A stretch of 64,000 bases of DNA from Bacillus massilinigeriensis (GCF_900111815.1 NZ_LT630004.1:719671-783670); one strand, 5' to 3'. Shown: positions 16,992 to 25,537, numbered from the stretch's first letter. The notes: a model not told the origin generated them from the letters alone. Numbers and translations: made by a program.

Positions 16992-18624
16992 GATTATTCC
17001 GTATCAATTAAAGAATAGTCTTTATATTTTTTTACTAGTATTTGGTTTAGTAACGTTATTCCAAAATGTATTAACGGCTTTTCGACAGCATATCTTATTG
17101 TATTTATCGCGTAAGATTGATATTCCCCTTCAACTGGGTTACTACAATCATATTATACACCCACCTTACCAATTCTTTGTTAACCGTAGGGTAGGGGACA
17201 TCATAACCCGTTTTCAGGATGCCATGACAATTAAGGATATTTTCACTACAGTGTCCATATCTTTAGTGATGGACGTCATGTTAGCTTCTATAACAGGGTT
17301 TGTCTTATGGAAAATCAATCCCACGTTATTTGGCATCTTGGTAATTATGGTCGTCATTAATATTCTTTTAATTTACTTTTTTAAAAGGCCATACAAAAAA
17401 TTAAACTATGAACAAATGGAAGCAGGCGCAGCGTTCAACTCCCATCTTATAGAATCCATAAAAAATATCGAAACGGTGAAATCACAAAATGATGAAAAAG
17501 CAAAAATACATAAACTTGAAGAGAAATTTGTCCATTCATTGAAGATTGATTACCGGGAAGGTGTAATCAGTAACGTTCAAGGATCGGTTTCAAACTTTAT
17601 AGGCTCATTGGGGAATTTAGTGTTTATGGCCATCGGTGCCGTCAGTATCATGGACGGGAACATGACGATTGGGGATTTATTGGTCTTTCAAACACTCAGT
17701 TCGTATTTCACTGAACCGGTTCAAAATCTGGTATCTCTTCAATTGACTTTCCAGGAAGCTCAAATTGCCATGAAAAGGCTAAGTGAGCTTATGACCCTTA
17801 ATCGTGAAGATCATAAGAAAGATTCCATTAAAGATATTGATCTCAAAGGGGAAATTATCTTTCGGGACATCACCTTTGCTTACGGATCGAGGGCTCCTGT
17901 CATAAAAAACTTCACCCTGGATATTCCAGCAGGCTCCCGCGTTGCGTTTGTTGGTGAGAGTGGTGCAGGGAAAAGTACGATCACCCGCTTATTGTTAAAG
18001 TTCATGAGTGCCAAAGAAGGAAAAATCTCTATCAATCATTATGATATCGAGGATATTGATCAACATTATCTACGAAGGAAAATAGCCTATATTCCGCAGA
18101 ATATTGAGCTTTTTACAGGTACCATACTGGATAATCTCAAGATCGGTAACGCAAATGCAACCTACGAGGAAATGGTATCAGCCTGTAAAAAGTCCGGTGC
18201 TCATCCATTTATTGAAAAACTTCAAAATAGATATGGGACGTTTGTAGAGGAGTCAGGCAGTAATTTCTCCGGGGGAGAGAGGCAAAGGTTGGCCATTGCC
18301 AGAGCACTGCTCTCTAATCCCGACATCTATATCTTTGATGAGGCAACATCCAATTTGGATTCGTTTAGTGAACACAAAATACAAGAATTACTTTTCGGAG
18401 AGACCCGGGATAAAACTGTCATGATCATTGCCCACCGTTTGTCGACCATAGTTGAGTGTGATGTCATTTGCTTCATTGAAAAGGGTGAGATTATCGAAAA
18501 GGGGACACACGAAGAGTTAATGGCTCTGAATGGCAGGTATGCTGAACTATACCGATTACAACATGGTGGGAACGCAACTCCTACTGTGAACATTCCAAAT
18601 CAGGAGGAAATGGAGTATGTCTAA
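16936..18624 (+). CDS. ABC transporter (membrane plus ATPase part), bacteriocin export, N-terminally truncated
   Basis: 562 residues. It starts inside what should be the first membrane helix of a peptidase-containing ABC transporter and continues with the exporter membrane domain (QHILLYLSRKIDIPL, FVNRRVGDIITRFQDAM). The ATPase domain is complete: Walker A GESGAGKST, Q-loop, signature FSGGERQRLAIARALL, Walker B IYIFDEATSNLD and the H-loop AHRLST. ATG 16936 overlaps the peptidase fragment in a +1 frame and has no good ribosome binding site. The exact end (overlap of 8 bases with the next gene) is normal. The ATPase half is undamaged, so the lesion may be recent. Treat it as part of a broken gene unless expression is shown. 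Confidence 0.75.
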   Translation: MLSAIGILLSLFPKILMDEIIPYQLKNSLYIFLLVFGLVTLFQNVLTAFRQHILLYLSRKIDIPLQLGYYNHIIHPPYQFFVNRRVGDIITRFQDAMTIKDIFTTVSISLVMDVMLASITGFVLWKINPTLFGILVIMVVINILLIYFFKRPYKKLNYEQMEAGAAFNSHLIESIKNIETVKSQNDEKAKIHKLEEKFVHSLKIDYREGVISNVQGSVSNFIGSLGNLVFMAIGAVSIMDGNMTIGDLLVFQTLSSYFTEPVQNLVSLQLTFQEAQIAMKRLSELMTLNREDHKKDSIKDIDLKGEIIFRDITFAYGSRAPVIKNFTLDIPAGSRVAFVGESGAGKSTITRLLLKFMSAKEGKISINHYDIEDIDQHYLRRKIAYIPQNIELFTGTILDNLKIGNANATYEEMVSACKKSGAHPFIEKLQNRYGTFVEESGSNFSGGERQRLAIARALLSNPDIYIFDEATSNLDSFSEHKIQELLFGETRDKTVMIIAHRLSTIVECDVICFIEKGEIIEKGTHEELMALNGRYAELYRLQHGGNATPTVNIPNQEEMEYV

Positions 18625-19093
18625 ATTAGAAGTGAAGGAAAACAAAAGATTACGATTAAAAAACGTCATTATATTTGAAATTCGAAATATTGAGTTGGAC
18701 CAATTGGAAGGGCATGTTCAGAAATTCGTTAACTATACCCAAGTATTAAATGTCCAGATGTTCGGTCCCCTGATTACCAGAATGGTAGGGTCGAACATAC
18801 AACAAGATGGATCCGTCAAGTATGACTATGATGTCATGATTCAGGCACATGACTTTTTACAGTATAAAGAAAAGTTCAAGGTAAAGAGTGAATACCATTG
18901 TGACCACTGTCTATATGTTCGGTATGCAGGAAAACCGGAACATTTGCCTTTCGCCCATTCGAAAATGGAACTATTCTTATTCGAAAATGATCTGGATTCC
19001 AATGGCGAGATCTATAATGTGTTTGTCTCAAATTCTCCGGAAGAAATTATTGTAGATATATTCAGGCCGGTACTCCAGCATGCAACTTTATAG
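18617..19093 (+). CDS. GyrI-like effector-binding-domain protein in bacteriocin operon
   Basis: 158 residues, soluble. The second half follows the GyrI-like/SHS2 effector-binding pattern: YDYDVMIQA, then a strand and LYVRYAGKPEHLPFAHSKMELFLFENDLDSNGEIYNVF and a closing VDIFRP. It may correspond to the DUF5085-type proteins seen beside bacteriocin genes, but I am not certain. It carries CDHC, possibly a metal or disulfide pair. A good ribosome binding site (GGAGGAAATG) lies within the end of the transporter gene, and its own 3' end overlaps the HlyD-type gene by 14 bases, so these genes are translationally coupled. The role in the cluster (ligand sensing, immunity or maturation) is unknown. 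Confidence 0.65.
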   Translation: MSKLEVKENKRLRLKNVIIFEIRNIELDQLEGHVQKFVNYTQVLNVQMFGPLITRMVGSNIQQDGSVKYDYDVMIQAHDFLQYKEKFKVKSEYHCDHCLYVRYAGKPEHLPFAHSKMELFLFENDLDSNGEIYNVFVSNSPEEIIVDIFRPVLQHATL

Positions 19094-20348
19094 TAAAAGC
19101 GACCTGAAGGATTCCAGAATATTTTTTGATAAGACTCCTCCCAATTTTCTAAAGATTTTTATTCTCATTACTTTAGGAGTACTTGTCTTCACCACCTATA
19201 TCTCAACGGTTCTGGTTAAACCTTACTTTGTAAAGGCAGAGGGCACAGTGATTTCCAAAGATGATCAGTTCATTTCGACTCAATTAAATGGGCAGATCGT
19301 AACCATCAATAAACAGGAGGGGGAGGCCGTTTCTAAAGGGGAAGTTCTCTTTACGATATCAAGCGGCCAGGAAGGGTTGCAACAAAAGACACTTCAATCC
19401 CAAATTGATGAATTAAATGAAAAAAAGAAGGTTCTCGACCAATTTGAACAATCATTGGATGAACAAAGGAACCTTATGAAGGATTCAGGAGTTGAACAAG
19501 AATATTATGGTAAGATTGAATATTTCTTGCTTCAAGTCCGTACAGACCAATTTGAAAAATCCAATTTAAACAGTCAAATAGAGAAAAAGAACCAAAAGAA
19601 AGATGAACTTCTTGATGATCTCGACCTTTTAAAGCAAGATCTGAGAAAAACGGATCCAGCAAGTGATGTCTTTCCCTCTGATGAACTGAAAGGAAAGATT
19701 GAGGCGAAGGAAAGCGAAATAGAAGGGATCACTGAAGAAATAAGTCAATTTGAACAGCAGCAGAAGAATCCGACTTCGCAGTCTAAGCAGGTTTTGTCCC
19801 AGTTGAAGAGTGAGCTCGGTTCTGCCAGATCATCCATTCAATCAAAGCTCGTTGAATTAAAAGCGCAGATAGCACTTTATTCGGGTCAGGAATCTGCATT
19901 AACCATCACTTCTAACAAGAATGGAGTGGTCCATTACTTAGTTCCAATGAAACTAGGAATGACCATTCAGGCAAACCAGGTCATCGCCCAAGTGTCCAAT
20001 GGTACCGATGAACTTCAGGTTGAAGCATTTATTGACTCACGTGATATTTCCATGATTAATGTTGGGGATACAGTAAAACTTTCGATACAGGGAGTCAACA
20101 TACAAAAATATGGAACGGCTGAAGGCGAAATATCTTCCATAGATACCGGTACACTGACGCAGGAGACGAGTGAAGGAAATCTTGTTTTCTATAAATGTGG
20201 CATTTCCCTCAAGAAAACAGAACTTGTAGCACGTGACGGCAATGAAGTGAAGATCATTCATTCCATGCCTGTGGAGGCCAAGGTTATTTATAACAAAGAG
20301 ACTTATTCTAATTGGGTTTTGAAGATGTTGAATCTTAAAAGGCTTTAA
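19080..20348 (+). CDS. HlyD-family bacteriocin secretion accessory protein
   Basis: 422 residues. One membrane anchor at about residues 24-46 is followed by an extracellular lipoyl/barrel-sandwich half (VKAEGTVISKDDQFIS, NGQIVTINKQEGEAVSKGEVLF), a long coiled coil (about residues 100-270, rich in Lys/Glu/Gln), the second lipoyl half (NGVVHYLVPMKLGMTI) and a beta-barrel end. This is the membrane-fusion-type partner that works with peptidase-containing ABC exporters in Gram-positive bacteriocin clusters. It appears complete. Its ATG lies inside the preceding gene. Confidence 0.85.
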   Translation: MQLYSKSDLKDSRIFFDKTPPNFLKIFILITLGVLVFTTYISTVLVKPYFVKAEGTVISKDDQFISTQLNGQIVTINKQEGEAVSKGEVLFTISSGQEGLQQKTLQSQIDELNEKKKVLDQFEQSLDEQRNLMKDSGVEQEYYGKIEYFLLQVRTDQFEKSNLNSQIEKKNQKKDELLDDLDLLKQDLRKTDPASDVFPSDELKGKIEAKESEIEGITEEISQFEQQQKNPTSQSKQVLSQLKSELGSARSSIQSKLVELKAQIALYSGQESALTITSNKNGVVHYLVPMKLGMTIQANQVIAQVSNGTDELQVEAFIDSRDISMINVGDTVKLSIQGVNIQKYGTAEGEISSIDTGTLTQETSEGNLVFYKCGISLKKTELVARDGNEVKIIHSMPVEAKVIYNKETYSNWVLKMLNLKRL

Positions 20349-20383
20349 AAAATCGATACATTTCTCAGAATGAGAGGGATCTT

Positions 20384-21163
20384 ATGAAAATCTTGTCAAA
20401 ATTGCACATCGCCTTTTATATTAGTTTGCTTATTTACATTTGTTTGATTCCTAATCACTCTACTGATTCTAATATAGTGAAAGTGCTATTCACGTTGGTT
20501 ACCCTCGGGTTATTTATTGGAATAACAGCTGTGCTTTCAGTGGTAACCTTCAATAATGCCTTTTCTACAGAGAAGAAATACGCCTATGCCATTGTGTTCC
20601 TTCTTCTATTAAATGTCGTCCTTTATTTGCCGCTTGGGCATTCATTGTATGAAAGAACCGGAAGCCTCGTTTTACTGATTAGTATGATGGCAGCCTTTTT
20701 TATCCTCACCAACCTATTCATGTATAAAATGATAAATTCCCTGTTGGAGAAAGGTTTTGATTACTCAGGAGAACTAAGACAATTCCTTAGAATGGGAGAT
20801 TCATTGAAAGGTACGCCATTGATGAAAGTGGTGAACCGATTGGATTATTTTTTTTACGCCTACTGTATTGCAGTCTTTATTGCCGAGGATTTATTTCTGT
20901 TCACGGCAGTTGTGATTGGAATATTACTATTTTCCATTAAGCCTTTGAAAGAACTGACAAACGAATTTCTTGAAAGCGATTTAATCTCAAAAAAAGAAAC
21001 GGTATTTGCGGTATCAGCTTATTATGGCTGCTACACCATCTCCATTATTTGGTTTTGGTTTTTCCCTAACCTTTCTGCTCTTCTGATTGGGAGTATAAGT
21101 CTATTAACGATAAAAAATTACATTCATCGAGTGGCTAAGGAGAATTACCATCATTCCGCTTAG
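20384..21163 (+). CDS. Polytopic membrane protein of the bacteriocin cluster, possible immunity protein
   Basis: 259 residues with about eight predicted membrane segments and no catalytic motif that I recognise. The start MKILSKLHIAFYISLLIYI follows GAGAGGG. A cytoplasmic-looking charged stretch (about residues 121-150, including RQFLRMGDSLKGTP) divides two four-helix halves. It sits between the accessory exporter protein and the precursor, a place often taken by immunity proteins, so protection of the producer is the simplest guess. An export role is also possible. No homologue is known to me. Confidence 0.6.
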   Translation: MKILSKLHIAFYISLLIYICLIPNHSTDSNIVKVLFTLVTLGLFIGITAVLSVVTFNNAFSTEKKYAYAIVFLLLLNVVLYLPLGHSLYERTGSLVLLISMMAAFFILTNLFMYKMINSLLEKGFDYSGELRQFLRMGDSLKGTPLMKVVNRLDYFFYAYCIAVFIAEDLFLFTAVVIGILLFSIKPLKELTNEFLESDLISKKETVFAVSAYYGCYTISIIWFWFFPNLSALLIGSISLLTIKNYIHRVAKENYHHSA

Positions 21164-21180
21164 GATTGATATGCAGACGA

Positions 21181-21204
21181 TATACTGTACTTCGGTACTT
21201 TATA
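21181..21204 (+). other. Hairpin with UUCG loop ahead of the precursor gene
   Basis: TATACTGTAC (21181-21190), loop TTCG, GTACTTTATA (21195-21204). Eight of ten pairs form, with a two-base internal mismatch. No T-run follows, so it may be a processing or stabilising element that raises precursor mRNA relative to the upstream genes. Confidence 0.4.
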
Positions 21205-21236
21205 TACAAAAATGAAAAGAAAGAGGAGGAATTATC

Positions 21237-21611
21237 GTGGAATTAGTATTACCACAAAAGTATGTAGAGTTAGAGCAAGAGGAAATGCAGTACCTGGACG
21301 GAGGTGCGTATTTATCCGCCAGCCAATGTAGAGGGATTGCTGCGAGTATTGCTATGTCCCCTGGTGCCCTTATTGCCGGAGCGACTGGGGCTGCGGTCAT
21401 TTCTAAAGTGATTCGCTATGCAAAGGGTGTTGGAGGGCCGATGGGATGGATCATCGCGACTGCAGCTGGATATGGAACTGGATTTGTTTCTAAAATAGCT
21501 TATGGTATCGGAAAGGGAGCACTTTCTGGTAGAGGGCTTTCAGTTGCATGGTCATGGGATCCGTTCAATTTTGGAACGAAAACGTATATTGGTAAAGCCT
21601 CATGGGCTTAA
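21237..21611 (+). CDS. Double-glycine-leader bacteriocin-like precursor, novel core
   Basis: 124 residues from GTG 21237, placed after AGAGGAGGA. The leader is MELVLPQKYVELEQEEMQY followed by LDGG. Counting back from the cut it has Gly -1/-2, Leu -4, Met -7, Glu -8 and Leu -12, the full double-glycine consensus. Cleavage after GG at residue 23 would release a core of about 101 residues, long for class II. The core is rich in Gly and Ala (ALIAGATGAAVISKVI, GYGTGFVSKIAYGIGKG) with small-xxx-small spacing suited to membrane helices, has one Cys, and ends in an aromatic WSWDPF and KASWA. I recognise no known bacteriocin. Its exporter is encoded upstream but damaged. A strong terminator follows. 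Confidence 0.8.
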   Translation: MELVLPQKYVELEQEEMQYLDGGAYLSASQCRGIAASIAMSPGALIAGATGAAVISKVIRYAKGVGGPMGWIIATAAGYGTGFVSKIAYGIGKGALSGRGLSVAWSWDPFNFGTKTYIGKASWA

Positions 21612-21648
21612 TCTAGTGAAAAAGGGCTTTCTGATAAGTGCCTAAAAT

Positions 21649-21695
21649 AAAAGCAGGACCAGGTAAACGGATAGTTTTTCTGGTCCTGCTTTTAT
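21649..21695. terminator. Terminator after the precursor gene
   Basis: AAAAGCAGGACCAG pairs with CTGGTCCTGCTTTT (14 bp) across a 17-base loop. It coincides with the left end of the IS remnant. Confidence 0.85.
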
Positions 21696-22915
21696 AATGG
21701 ATTCTTCTCAAGGAAAGTAGCCAGGCGGATGCCTGCTACTTTCAGTAGATTGTGGGCCATTGCCACTAGACCAAACTCGTTTGAACTTTATCGAGACCCA
21801 GCAATTAAAACCTGGGGAACGATCGATTGCCACACTTTCCCCCTTAACTATTCGTCGAGGGTAAATGGCATGTTGTTCTTTACATTCAAGGGCTGTTTTC
21901 GCTTTAGCTTTCATTTCTTCAAACACGGGATTCCAATGAAATTGACAGTTTCCCTTTGCCTTGGTGCATGTTGTTTTGAACGGACACCCGCCGCAATCTT
22001 CATAGTCGTACACTTTGTAGCTTTGTTCATAACCGGAAGCGTACTTTTTTATTATATTCCCATTTTTTGGCGTTCTTGATATCCTTCTTGTGCTGACGTG
22101 TTTGTTCTTTAAGGTAGCTACCATATGGAATGAGAAAGTTAAACCGATGGTCCTTCGCTTCATCGATCGCATATAAATAGTTTTCTTCACTTCCATACCC
22201 CGCATCCGCCAAGATTGTTTTAGACATGGGTAGAGAAGACTTCGCCAATTTGTCCTAATGAGGAATAAAACAACGCGTGTCCGTCGGTCGCTGGTGAATC
22301 GAAGTAAAATAAAACGAATGGTTTGTTGAAAGTAGTTCGTTTCCTCCTTAGCTCCTTACGTAACTCTGGATCTTTTTTGGTTGTTTATTTCTTCGATTAG
22401 AGAGGTTACGTTCTCCTCCAACCCCTTCGCTATTTCTTCTAGTTTAGATGGAAGTGTTTGGGCTTCGTCTACAGCGCCTGTAGTTTCTTCCGATGCTTCT
22501 AACTTGGTTATTTCTTCTATATGGTGGAGGGTTTCTTCGGTTTTTATTTTTAACATCTTTTCAAACTTAGTGGTAGATTTTCCCCATACGAAAAAATACT
22601 TATTGGCATCTGCTTCAATCTTCGTGCATCCAAAAAGTAGTTTTCCTCTATTAGTTTAAGAATCATGGCTTTAAATAACTCTTCCATCAATCCCGTTAGC
22701 CGTTTTCTCCGAAAGTCATTTAAGGTGCGGAAATCAGGTTGTCGCATTGTGGCCAACCACATCGTCGGGCAGAATCCAGGTTTATCGCAGAAAAAACAGC
22801 TTGGAATCGATGGGTAGATTCCAAATCATATTAATCTTGTATACCAAACAGGCTTCCTTGTCTTATAATAGGCATAGGGAGACTTCCTCCAATCTCTATT
22901 GTTTTGGTCCTACTT
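21651..22915 (-). mobile_element. IS1182-family insertion sequence remnant
   Basis: Transposase homology on the minus strand fills this stretch. Candidate imperfect terminal repeats are AAGCAGGACCA (21651-21661) and TGGTCCTACTT (22905-22915), 10 of 11 matching. I cannot see a clear target duplication. The element is shorter than an intact IS1182 member and its transposase is broken in several places, so it is not mobile. It separates the bacteriocin cluster from feoAB and supports horizontal gain or rearrangement of the island. Confidence 0.65.
21708..22875 (-). pseudogene. Degenerate IS1182-family transposase
   Basis: Read from 22875: MPIIRQGSLFGIQD then an in-frame TAA, the family's normal N-terminus cut by a nonsense change. 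After a gap come WLATMRQPDFRTLNDFRRKR and MEELFKAMILKLIEENYFLD (22762-22550), then a charged coiled piece (22556-22356), the DDE-region phrase ILADAGYGSEENYLYA (22248-22027), and the Cys-rich C-terminal block YDYEDCGGCPFKTTCTKAKG (22205-21708). The pieces lie in different frames and parts between them are missing. A strong hairpin, AAAGTAG-C-CAGGC with GCCTG-CTACTTT (21714-21742), lies at its 3' end. Confidence 0.85.
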
Positions 22916-23037
22916 AACAAATTCGAGATTTTGGGGAGGTACTCCTTTTTTGATGCCTAAAAAACCTTGATAGACAAGGGCTCAGATTTATGAAATTCAT
23001 TCATGTAACTATTTTATGAATTTTTTGCCTAAACTAT
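22916..23037. other. Gene-free flank between the IS remnant and the feo promoter
   Basis: AT-rich with no gene. It holds a weak ACCTTGATAGACAAGG dyad (22963-22978) and nothing else I can name. Confidence 0.3.
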
Positions 23038-23087
23038 TGAAAAGTCCTTTGTTTTTAAGTTAAATAAAGATAATGATTCTCAATTAG
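23038..23087 (+). promoter_or_regulatory. feo promoter with Fur box
   Basis: A possible SigA promoter is TTGAAA at 23038-23043, 17-base spacer, TAAATA at 23061-23066. The Fur box GATAATGATTCTCAATTAG at 23069-23087 closely follows the consensus GATAATGATTATCATTATC and sits at the expected start point. Iron-loaded Fur would repress feoAB. Confidence 0.75.
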
Positions 23088-23127
23088 ATGATGTTGTTTG
23101 TGACTCTTATAGAAAAGGTGATTTGAG

Positions 23128-23352
23128 ATGCTGGGGGAAATGAAAAAAGGGGAAAAAGCCCTGATAAGAAACATTTCTGGTGCAGATCGGCTCGTGCGGA
23201 GAAGGCTCCTTGATTTGGGGATTTCCGAAGGAACGGAAATCTGCATAAAATGCATCCTTCCATTTGGCGGTCCATTGATGTTGGAATCGTGCGGCCAGTG
23301 TGTAGGCATTCGACGCAAGGAAGCCTTTCGGATTGAAGTGGAGAGAGTTTAA
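23128..23352 (+). CDS. feoA: Ferrous iron transport protein A
   Basis: 74 residues, a small SH3-like domain protein needed for full activity of the FeoB permease in the cytoplasm. The blocks GEKALIRNISGADRLVRRRL, LGISEGTEI and FGGPLMLE are typical of FeoA. ATG 23128 follows AAAAGGTGA. Its stop codon directly abuts the feoB start, indicating a coupled operon under the Fur box upstream. Confidence 0.92.
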   Translation: MLGEMKKGEKALIRNISGADRLVRRRLLDLGISEGTEICIKCILPFGGPLMLESCGQCVGIRRKEAFRIEVERV

Positions 23353-25359
23353 ATGGAGATTGCATTAATAGGTAATCCTAATACAGGTAAAACCTCTCTT
23401 TTCAACCAGCTGACTGGGTCTTACGAATATGTAGGGAACTGGAGTGGCGTAACGGTTGAAAAGAAAGTCGGGACAATTAAGAACGGACAGAATCAATTAA
23501 TCGATCTTCCGGGTGTTTATACGCTTAGTCCGCTCTCAAAAGATGAGGGAGTTGTCACTCGTTTTTTCCTGACAGAATCCTTTGATAGACTGTTGAATAT
23601 TGTGGATGCGTCACAGCTTAAAAGAAACTTACAGTTAACTGTTCAGCTTCTAGAATTTGGTGCACCAATTGTGATTGGTTTGAATATGGTTGATGTTGCC
23701 AGCGGACGGGGCATTAAAATAGATAACAGTAAGCTTTCCAAAAGCTTAGGTATTCCGGTAGAAACAGTCGTAGCAAGAACAGGTAAAGGCTGTGAAAGAC
23801 TTGCTGAAATGATAACAAAGCGCACAAACTTTCCTTTAAGCAGCTTCAGAGTTGATTACGGTGAGGTGATCGAGCAGGCTGCCGAAAGCCTCGTAAGAGA
23901 GATGGATGGAAAAACGCATTTGCCAAAGAGATGGCTTGCAATTCAATTTTTAGAGGGAAATGAATATGTTGCTGATTATCTTCTTACATTAATAGAGAAG
24001 GAAAAGCTTGTAGCATTAAAGGAAGAGGCCGAAGCTAACCTTCAAGGTGAAGGACATACTGCATTACTTGACCGGCATATTTACGATAAGCGCAGCGAGG
24101 CGATTAATAAGATTGTAGATGGAGCAATAAGCAATGCTTCCGAGAAAAGTGTTCCTCTAACTGACAGGATTGACCGTATTGCTACAAATAAAATCTTAGG
24201 GATTCCGTTCTTTTTACTCCTGATGTATTTAATGTTTATGCTGACGTTCGATTGGCTGGGCTTTCCGCTTTCAGATGCGCTTGATGCATTTATAACTGGA
24301 CCTCTTACCAACCTGATTTCTGTTGGTCTTTCCACGGTGGGTGCTTCTGAATTTATCCGCGCTCTTATCTTGGAAGGCATTGTTGCAGGTGTGGGCGGTG
24401 TACTTGTATTTGTACCGCAAATCTTCATTCTGTTCTTTTTCATTTCTTTACTTGAAGATTCAGGTTACATGGCAAGGGTTGCGCTTGTGATGGACAGGAT
24501 GATGGAAGCGGTCGGATTGAATGGGAAAGCGTTTATTCCAATGATGATTGGTTTTGGCTGCAATGTACCTGGTATCATGGCTGCAAGAACAATCGAGACA
24601 CCAAAGGAGAGGCTTCTGACTATCCTGCTTACACCGTTGATGTCATGCTCTGCTCGCCTTCCTGTTTATGCTCTTTTTGCCGGCGCATTTTTTGCTGGAA
24701 ATAAAGCTTTGATTGTCTTAAGTCTATATGTACTTGGTATTGTGGTTTCCCTTATCCTTGCGAAGATTTTTTCCAAGACGATTCTAAAAGGTGAAACATC
24801 CCTTTTCGTCATTGAACTTCCTCCATATAGAGTACCCCAATTTCAGGCGCTATGGAGAAGTACATGGGATAAAGGAAAAGGTTTCGTAAAGAAAGCGGGT
24901 ACCTTTATTTTTGCGGGTTCCGTTTTAATTTGGCTGCTTTCCTACATGGGTCCTGATGGATTAAAAGTTGATATGGATGACAGTTACCTTGCTATTATTG
25001 GAGGCATATTCGCGCCAATTCTTGCCCCGATTGGATTTGGAACATGGCAGGCAGGGGCATCTCTGATAACAGGGTTTTTGGCAAAAGAATCTATTATTTC
25101 AACAATGAATATCATTTATTTCGTCCCGGATCAATCAACACTGCAAGGTCTCTTATCCCAGTATTACACACCACTGTCAGCATACAGCTTCATGGTGTTT
25201 ATTCTGCTTTATGTACCATGTCTTGCAACAACCGCTACGATTTACAAAGAAACTAGGTCGCGGCGCTGGACGGTCTTTTCCATAATCTATGCCCTCTTTA
25301 TTGCTTATCTTATTTCCTTCCTTGTATATCAAGGGGGACGGATTGCAGGGTTATCCTAA
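23353..25359 (+). CDS. feoB: Ferrous iron permease FeoB
   Basis: 668 residues. The N-terminal GTPase has G1 GNPNTGKTSLFN (residue 7), the G2 threonine in SGVTVEKK, G3 DLPGVY, and G4 NMVD. A helical spacer region (about 170-280) follows, then the membrane part with two Gate repeats (GGVLVFVPQIFILFF and SGYMARVALVMDR; FGCNVPGIMAAR; LMSCSARLPVY). It takes up Fe2+ under low-oxygen or reducing conditions. The length is near the minimum for the family and nothing essential is missing. A small Cys-rich partner follows 19 bases later. Confidence 0.95.
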   Translation: MEIALIGNPNTGKTSLFNQLTGSYEYVGNWSGVTVEKKVGTIKNGQNQLIDLPGVYTLSPLSKDEGVVTRFFLTESFDRLLNIVDASQLKRNLQLTVQLLEFGAPIVIGLNMVDVASGRGIKIDNSKLSKSLGIPVETVVARTGKGCERLAEMITKRTNFPLSSFRVDYGEVIEQAAESLVREMDGKTHLPKRWLAIQFLEGNEYVADYLLTLIEKEKLVALKEEAEANLQGEGHTALLDRHIYDKRSEAINKIVDGAISNASEKSVPLTDRIDRIATNKILGIPFFLLLMYLMFMLTFDWLGFPLSDALDAFITGPLTNLISVGLSTVGASEFIRALILEGIVAGVGGVLVFVPQIFILFFFISLLEDSGYMARVALVMDRMMEAVGLNGKAFIPMMIGFGCNVPGIMAARTIETPKERLLTILLTPLMSCSARLPVYALFAGAFFAGNKALIVLSLYVLGIVVSLILAKIFSKTILKGETSLFVIELPPYRVPQFQALWRSTWDKGKGFVKKAGTFIFAGSVLIWLLSYMGPDGLKVDMDDSYLAIIGGIFAPILAPIGFGTWQAGASLITGFLAKESIISTMNIIYFVPDQSTLQGLLSQYYTPLSAYSFMVFILLYVPCLATTATIYKETRSRRWTVFSIIYALFIAYLISFLVYQGGRIAGLS

Positions 25360-25378
25360 CAGAGAGGAAAGTGGTAAC

Positions 25379-25531
25379 ATGATAGCGAATATCATTATAG
25401 GCGGAGGAATATTTGGCTATGCAGGATGGGCGCTTTACCGGTTCATCAATAAGTCAAGGCAGGGAAAATGTGCAGCATGTTCGATAAATGGCGCTTGCAG
25501 TTCAAAGCAATGCATTCCTCCAAAAAAATAA
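25379..25531 (+). CDS. FeoB-associated Cys-rich membrane protein
   Basis: 50 residues. One membrane helix (ANIIIGGGIFGYAGWALYRF) is followed by a short cytoplasmic tail with four cysteines (KCAACSINGACSSKQC). This is the small partner often encoded after feoB in Firmicutes (PF12669 type); it may bind iron or regulate FeoB. ATG 25379 follows AGAGGAAAG. A frame open further upstream overlaps feoB and is not the start. Confidence 0.85.
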   Translation: MIANIIIGGGIFGYAGWALYRFINKSRQGKCAACSINGACSSKQCIPPKK

Positions 25532-25537
25532 GTAAGT

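Noticed and set aside
22916-23037. CRISPR or phage attachment site near the IS remnant
   Set aside because: No regular repeats and no integrase or tRNA gene nearby. There are no CRISPR arrays anywhere in the window that I can see.
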